The notes below the pieces were generated by a model, which worked only from the letters and a program-made list of their open reading frames with translations, was not told where the DNA came from and did no database searches. The translations under genes and the position numbers were made by a program. From NCBI GenBank assembly GCA_016584305.1, contig JACEEZ010011781.1, positions 311,001-375,000 of the forward strand: 64,000 nt of DNA, in the 5' to 3' direction. Positions 57,966 through 64,000 of the stretch are shown one piece after another (the stretch's first letter is position 1; each line of letters begins with the position of its first letter). Source of the DNA: Chionoecetes opilio. Lineage: Eukaryota; Arthropoda; Malacostraca; Decapoda; Majidae.

Positions 57966-58200
57966 ATATATAGCTCATGCCCTTCCTTCCTTCCTTTCTT
58001 CCCTTCCTTTCTTTTCCTTCTTTTCCTTCTTTTCCTTCTCTTCTTCTTTCCCTTCCTTTCTTCCCTAATCATTATCGAGCTCATGTCCTTCCTTCCTTTC
58101 TTCTTTTCCTTCTTTTCTTCTTTTCCTTCCTTTCTTCCCCTTACCACTGTGTCCTTCCTTCACTGTCTTCCTTCACTGTCTCTATCCTCCACTATCACTT
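57966..58200. repeat. Polypyrimidine CCTT/TTCC tract, duplicated
   Basis: CTTCCTTTCTTCCCTT-type sequence in two blocks separated by ATCATTATCGAGCTCATGTC, whose partner ATCATTATATATATAGCTCATG lies at 57959: a tandem duplication of about 115 bp. Confidence 0.8.
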
Positions 58201-58211
58201 CCACTTCCTTA

Positions 58212-58218
58212 GGGTGTG

Positions 58219-58271
<53 letters not shown>

Positions 58272-58369
58272 GCCGAGTGTCACGTATTATAAAGTGGTAT
58301 TTCACAGTATATCTCTCGTCTCTTCCTCTCTTGTCCACACAACGAATGATTACTACTTCCCGTTCCCTA

Positions 58370-58459
<90 letters not shown>
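58212..58459. repeat. (GT)n and (TAG)n microsatellites
   Basis: GT run at 58215-58268 and TAG run at 58371-58459. Confidence 0.95.
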
Positions 58460-58858
58460 CAGTGGCGTACCCAGGATTTGTTTCGGGGGGGGGGGGGGGG
58501 GGGGGGGGCAGAAATATATATTCGCCACCCAATACAGTAAACATTGCCAAATTTCTCGCTAGCCGCTGGACGGTACATTTTTCCACCCTCAGCTGTTTCC
58601 CTTTGCAGGACATATTAAATGTTCTTATTTCTGCTACTGCAACAATAGTTTGGGTAGTGTTAGAGGCTTGTCCAAGGCATTACGTGAAGCATAAGTGCCA
58701 CCAAAGTAAGATACGCGGGCAGGAGACATCGCTAGAGTCTGTTATGACTTTATATTAACTGACCGTTTGTGTATTCTGATTTCTTACAAGGAAGAACATT
58801 TCGGGAGTGACCATGGCCCCCTTAGTCCCCCCCCCCCCCCCCCCTGGGTGCACCACTG
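58460..58858. mobile_element. hAT-like MITE inserted in (TAG)n
   Basis: Ends CAGTGGCGTACCCAGGATTT and CTGGGTGCACCACTG are inverted repeats. AGTAGTAG (58452-58459) and AGTACTAG (58859-58866) are the 8-bp duplication with one change. Poly-G (58485-58508) and poly-C (58828-58844) lie symmetrically inside the ends. Non-coding. Confidence 0.85.
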
Positions 58859-58866
58859 AGTACTAG

Positions 58867-59053
58867 TAGCCTCACCGCCGCTACAAAGATAAAAAAAAGA
58901 TAAAAAAAAGAGCCCTTGACCCCACTACCGCCATAGCCTTGTTGTGTGAAGTCCAGCATCATGTATGTTATATTTCCGGGGCTTCCCAGCTCTCGGTATC
59001 TGGTCCCATGTTATCACCTCCGGGCGGAACGTTGTGAGGACAGGAGGCAGGTG

Positions 59054-59117
<64 letters not shown>

Positions 59118-59522
59118 TGAGCGTGTGTGTGTGTGTGTGGACGCATGCTGACCCTCTGGACTTCGCTGGGACACGATTTTATACATTAGTTCCTTCTTTT
59201 TTATATCATAGACTAGCAGGAAATTATTTATGACTTCACTGGGACACGATTTTTCACCTTAGTTTCTTCTTTTTCATATACATCTTTTATATTCTCATAT
59301 TAATCATCATTATTCTTTTTTAATCATCAAGAACTTTTATATTTATTTTATTACATTTGTCTTACTGAAGAAAAGCTTTAGACATTGCTTAGGAGGGAAG
59401 GAAAGGAGCAATGTAAATTGTTAATCTTTTCTAACCTTCCGGCTTTTCGGAAACATCTTTTTTATGATGACGAAGAGGAAAAAAGATTCATGTCAGGAGA
59501 AGAAAATGTGTTTGTGTGTGTA

Positions 59523-59588
<66 letters not shown>

Positions 59589-59660
59589 GGGGGGAAGGGA
59601 GATGTAGAGGCAAAGTAGCACAAGAAGGAGAGGATGTAGTGAAGAGAGACAGTCGTAGAG
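58867..59660. repeat. Intergenic stretch with two (GT)n arrays
   Basis: GT runs at 59050-59138 and 59508-59585. GGGACACGATTTTNNACNTTAGTTNCTTCTTTTT occurs at about 59168 and 59240, a duplication of about 72 bp. No gene. Confidence 0.85.
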
Positions 59661-59840
59661 GGGTAAGATAAGATTTTCATCCTATCTAGACTCTTTGAAA
59701 TTACCAACTACCAGGATATTGACTATATAAAGCGCCGCCACGTCAGCACGAACTAGGCGGACTCGAACCGCTGACCGAATGCACAGGGACGCTGCACATT
59801 GCGAACTCACGTCGCTACCAACCTTGCCACCCTGACGGGC
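59661..59840 (-). repeat. SINE-4 copy b with 10-bp target duplication
   Basis: AGTCGTAGAG at 59651-59660 and 59841-59850. Same body as copy a (GCGCCGCCACGTCAGCACGA, GGCGGACTCGAACC). Confidence 0.93.
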
Positions 59841-59846
59841 AGTCGT

Positions 59847-59850
<4 letters not shown>

Positions 59851-59901
<51 letters not shown>

Positions 59902-60469
59902 GTACTCGTATGTGCTTCAGAACACGGGCTTTGCGGTATCCGGTTACAGAATTGAGGTACGGGAAGGGAAGTGAAGGGAAGGGAAGGGAAGGCTGGTTGG
60001 TGGCGGGGCCTGAAGAGATTCCTTCATGCAGGATGTGTGCCGCCACTGACCACAACCTGACGCAAGATTAACGTCGCCTCAGGAAAACCCAGCCAGCCAG
60101 CCAGCGATCTGTACTTCCATCTTCTACCTAAACACCTAATTGCTGATAACGTGAATTTTCTACCCTAGTGCGGTTCTTAAAGGTTAAAAAGGAGAAAGAG
60201 AGATAAAAGTGAGACCCAGCCAGCGATCTTTACTTGCGGTGATCTTAAAACATATGACATAAAACGCACTTCATCTAAAAAAAAAAAATCGAAAAATCAA
60301 AAAGAAACGAAAATTTTGAAGAAAAAATAATTCTGGGGCCTCTGAACAATACTTTATTTTCTAGCTAAGTAAGTAAGGTTCTCAAAGGCTTCTTAGACAG
60401 TCTGTCTGATATCCGTTGGTTTACTTGCCTCTCTGTTATAACCCATTATTACTCAATATTTTACCGTTC
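59851..60469. other. No gene seen
   Basis: (GA)n at 59850-59895, CCAGCCAGCCAGC near 60091 and otherwise unique AT-rich DNA. Confidence 0.5.
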
Positions 60470-60488
60470 TTAACCCCTTCACACCCAG
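60470..60488 (+). mobile_element. MITE-B copy 8, left fragment
   Basis: TTAACCCCTTCACACCCAG is the exact MITE-B start. The rest resumes at 63936 after the 3.4-kb insertion. Confidence 0.92.
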
Positions 60489-60975
60489 GGGCTGGATGTT
60501 CGAACGTTCGTAACTTTCCGCCTCTAAGATCATCTTAGAGTGTTCATAGCGGCCATCTTAGATCTTGGGCTACGAACACTACAAACTGTATTTTTAAAGG
60601 ATCGTCCGAATGTTTCTCTCACTCACGATTGATGCGATCTTCAAGCTCGTTCCGTTCCGTTCCGACACGAGGAATGGAACCTCAGCTGACGGTCGCTTGC
60701 AATCAAGAGTGAACGATTTCATCACTTGAGATTGTTAGCCAATCATAATGCAGTTACGAATGTAAACAAATATCATATTCCTCCCAGTGGAAATATCTGA
60801 CAGAATGAACTTTCTGAAGACGTATGCTCACTCAATAACCTCCTGGCGCTCACCTCACAACAAATTACAAACTTGTCCTCAATATAACATGAACTGGTAA
60901 AAATTATATTTCTTTCCTGCCTTAGTCTCCTATAGGAGGTTATTGGGTAGGGATTAGATAGGCTATAATGATGTT

Positions 60976-61392
60976 AGGTTGGTATCCGTCATTTCGCCCA
61001 CATGCCTTTCGCCACAACCATATAGAGCCCTTTTCGCCACCACACTATGGAGTCATTTCGCACACACTATGGGTCATTTCGCCCACTATGGAGTCATTTC
61101 GCCCAAGGTTAGCAACTGGTGGTTCATTCCATTTCTGGCCTGAGGAAGATATAATGACTCCGTGACATGATTCGTTGGTGCCTGAATTGACTTTAGAGTG
61201 AAGCAAATGACTCTTACATGTGGGCGAATTGTCTTTTTGTCGCGAATTGACTCGTACATGTGGGCGAATTGACTCTTACCATGTGGTGAAATATCTTGTG
61301 TGCGAGGGGAATTGACTCTTACATGTGATATTGCGAAAATGTCTTTTTTTTTGGCGACTTGACGTGTGGGTGAAATGACCGGAAACCGGTTA
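60976..61392. mobile_element. Nested MITE-like segment with CATTTCGCCCAC repeats
   Basis: GGTATCCGTCATTTCGCCCA at the left and GGGTGAAATGACCGGAAACC at the right are inverted. GTCATTTCGCCCAC and CGAATTGACTCTTACATGTG words fill the two halves in opposite orientations. Confidence 0.55.
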
Positions 61393-62364
61393 GGTAGTAA
61401 TTATTTGGAGGTTCATTTAGGAAACTTTAGGTGGGGTAAGGGATGTTAAAGGGGGTAACTCTTCCACTCTTCCACTATTTATACTTTAACGTTTAGAGGT
61501 ATTTGAAGGGATTTGTGAGGGTCTTGTGATAATATCTTAATAGGTCTTGATATTGATAATTTAATTTTTTTTCTTGATATCATGTTACTAAACCAAACCC
61601 CACTTCTAACCTAAACTAACCTAACCTAGTCTGATTTAACCTAACTTAGACAACTAAACAAACCCCGGTACCTCTAACCTAAACTAACCTGACTTATTTC
61701 ACCTACTACCGTTGATGGCTGCTACGGTAGATTTTTCGTAGTACGTAAGTAACATGTAACGATTATTATCAATTGTAGCCATTGGAAATGGGGTTAAAAA
61801 TACTCAGAATGAGAATCTACACGATTATGTAGGTTAGAATCCTTAGGACTTTTGAAAGCCCACTACCAATCTAATAGCCACCCATTTAGGGTGGGTATAT
61901 TAATGGGATACATTTATCAAATAACAGACAATACCTGGAACTGTCGCCGGATAGGAATCTCTTGCTGACGTTCCTATTTTTTTTTCGTCGGCGAGTGTTC
62001 CTTATTCTAACGTGTTTCTGAATTCAGGGTTAAATACCTACAATAGCCTGAACGTTAGGTTAGGTTTAGGTTGGCCCAGTTGACTATATATCTGAGGTTA
62101 GCTTAGTTATTGAGCGGGGGTAATTCACCCGCTCAGCACCGAAATATAACTCGATTGCACTCATATTTACCAGTAATGGTGTTAGGTTGAATGAAAAGCT
62201 GGCATTTCTAGATGCTTTTTATGTGGCTTTAACCCACAATTTCAGTAGGTCGTGACTTGCTATAATAATATCTCACTACCCCAGCTTTCCATCATTGATA
62301 CTACATTTCTTCTACTTTCAGCTTTACTCATACCATCTCTTTAGAGTTGGATTAGAGTGTACCT

Positions 62365-62760
62365 ACTCTTCTCAGACATCCTTGTCCACCACTCACACAT
62401 TCCTTTAATCCTCTACATACTCTTCTCTTTAGGTACAATATGCAGTTTCATAACCCATACTCCTATTGACCAATACCTCTACTAGCCTTAAAGGTGTACC
62501 TTACTCTTCTCATACTCCTTGCCCTCCAATCACAATTCCCTTTATCCTCTACATACTCCTTTTAGTAAATATGCTGCAGTTTCAACCTCTACATTCTCGT
62601 CAATACTCCCTATTGACGTCAACTACTCTACATTAAAGTGTTACTACCTACGTACTCTTCTAAGCAAACACTTCTTGCCTCACTAATAACCTTATCCTCT
62701 TGCACACTCTTTTCAGTAAATATGCGTTTTCACAATCAATACTCTTCTGACATAACTCGG
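62365..62760. repeat. Diverged tandem repeat, about 3 units of ~130 bp
   Basis: Each unit has TACTCTTCTCA..., ATCCTCTACATACTC, TTTAGTAAATATGC and GTTTCA, strongly diverged. Lies inside the 3.4-kb element. 61393-62364 otherwise shows only AACCTAA-type words. Confidence 0.6.
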
Positions 62761-62839
62761 GGAGGGCTAAGCTCCCCAAGACTCCCTGCTAGTTACTCTC
62801 GGTGTGGAATCGAAGCCGGGCATTGATTACGTAACCTAC

Positions 62840-62935
62840 TCTCTGGGGGGGGTGGGGTGCGGGGTTCGGGGGGGGGTGGGGGGGTTCGCCCCCCAGACTC
62901 ACCTCTGTGTTTTATTTTTTTCCTTTCCGGGGGGA
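62840..62935. repeat. G-run tract
   Basis: Several G runs of 5-9 (GGGGGGGGTGGGGTGCGGGG, GGGGGGGGTGGGGGGG) followed by CCCCCC: able to form G-quadruplex or hairpin. No gene. Confidence 0.7.
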
Positions 62936-63935
62936 CATATTTGTGTGGGCTAGAAATACTCTTATAAAAGAAGAAACGTTCAGGATACTCTCAAAACCAA
63001 ACCGATTGGTTGTGTTGTATTGCATTGGGAGGTCCTAACGCACTTATACCTTTGTGTAATGACACTTTTGCACCTACAGTAAACATGCATTCCACGCCTA
63101 GTACACCGGTGCTCGAATGTTCTTATCTTTGCCATCTCCGTAGCAATGATGAGAGGAGGATCAGTCAGTTTCGTAACCAAGTTTTTTCGTACACCATAGA
63201 TTCGTCATTGTAGACCTAAGTTCTTTCGTGTCTATATGAACTATAGTCCGTTTCGTAAACTCAGTCACAGAGTTGAAACTTGATGACTAGAGTTACGAAC
63301 GACACACTAGGAGTATGTACGAAAAAACTCAAACTCTGTACGAAACACTAACAAAACCCTTGGGTACGAACCAACTTGTGTACGAAACCCCTGTATTGCT
63401 AGTCCATCCGTATCCATTCAACATTGACTCATTCCTCTCCATCTCATCCTTGTTCCTATTCCTCCTACCTTCACTTCCCCGCCATCTTACTCTCCATATC
63501 ACTTCTCTATACACTTCTGCACAAGACACATTTCTTTTTTATTTCATTCACATCATTCAGTCACCTATATGCATTCGGCAGAATACCATTCTTGCACTTT
63601 TTTTTAATTCACATTCCCCCTACAGAGCGTCTGACCACACCCTAAACAACTCAACATGAAATAAACAACTAATAACATAACTTTAATATGGCTTGTTATT
63701 AGAAAAACCTTCATCATGCGACCCTACGAAAAAGTGTGCGAGTGGTCTTCAGCAACCTAAAGCACTACGGTGGAAAAACGAACAAATATGGGCCGGATGG
63801 ATGTTCGCAAAAGATCGTTTGAAAATACTCTAAACGCGTTACGAATGTTTTGCTGGGGGGGGGGTCGTTCCAAGATCATCTAAGTGCAAAGTGATCTTAG
63901 AGACACGTTACGAACGTTCGAATATCCGGCCCCAG

Positions 63936-64000
63936 ATCTTTCCTTTGCTATAAAAAAAATGTATGTTATCGAGCCATAAAATTACAAAAAGAAACTGAAT
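63936..64000 (+). mobile_element. MITE-B copy 8, right fragment (runs off the window)
   Basis: Continues ATCTTTCCTTTGCTATAAAA, GAGCCATAAAATTAC, which is MITE-B text from its sixteenth base onward. Truncated by the window edge. Confidence 0.9.

Larger units (their letters stand above)
60489..63932. mobile_element. 3.4-kb non-autonomous DNA transposon with CAG duplication
   Basis: Left end GGGCTGGATGTTCGAACGTT, right end the complement of GGGCCGGATATTCGAACGTT. CAG is present at 60486-60488 and 63933-63935. MITE-B copies elsewhere read CACCCAGATCTTT, giving the empty site. Subterminal CTAAGATCA/TGATCTTAG words lie near both ends. No transposase frame was found. A 3-bp duplication and GGGC ends suggest a PIF/Harbinger relative; this is inference. 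Confidence 0.85.

Overview
This is eukaryotic nuclear DNA, most likely from a decapod or other malacostracan crustacean. I infer that from spliced exons with GT-AG borders, very dense simple-sequence and minisatellite DNA, TAACC/GGTTA-type motifs, several tRNA-derived SINE families and a jockey-like LINE whose text resembles decapod genomes. No bacterial gene, operon, CRISPR array or intact tRNA gene is visible.

The main host gene is ASCC1 (activating signal cointegrator 1 complex subunit 1). It lies on the minus strand from 39420 (start codon) to 13014 (stop). I resolved eight exons by eye. Their phases agree at all seven junctions, giving a 1080-nt CDS of 359 residues with a KH domain and a 2H-phosphoesterase-like domain. 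Its introns hold nearly everything between 13 and 39 kb: an 8.1-kb array of a 24-bp unit (intron 7), a 28/25-bp array and a nest of palindromic transposons (intron 6), five SINE or MITE families, and a 63-bp array with telomere-like motifs (intron 1). A CRE palindrome and GC boxes sit just upstream of the start codon. A second possible host gene appears only as a 5' coding exon on the plus strand at 52568-52665.

The left 13 kb holds a broken Tc1 transposase, a broken jockey-like LINE (about 4.9-7.2 kb), minisatellites and a TA-flanked pogo-like element containing other insertions. The right 24 kb is intergenic or intronic and repeat-rich.

The most interesting object is a 2.9-kb DNA transposon at 44458-47365. 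It has about 295-bp terminal inverted repeats, roughly 98% identical over their inner 230 bp. It carries one 709-residue reading frame broken by a single in-frame TAG. The frame shows Cys/His clusters, a PIN/XPG-like nuclease core and a tesmin/TSO1-type CXC domain. This looks like a transposon whose transposase is an XPG-like nuclease.

Several insertions can be dated against each other because the empty sites survive in other copies: TTAA-flanked MITEs inside two SINEs, a 3.4-kb CAG-flanked element inside a TTAA MITE, and a Harbinger-like element with a decayed MADF-domain gene.
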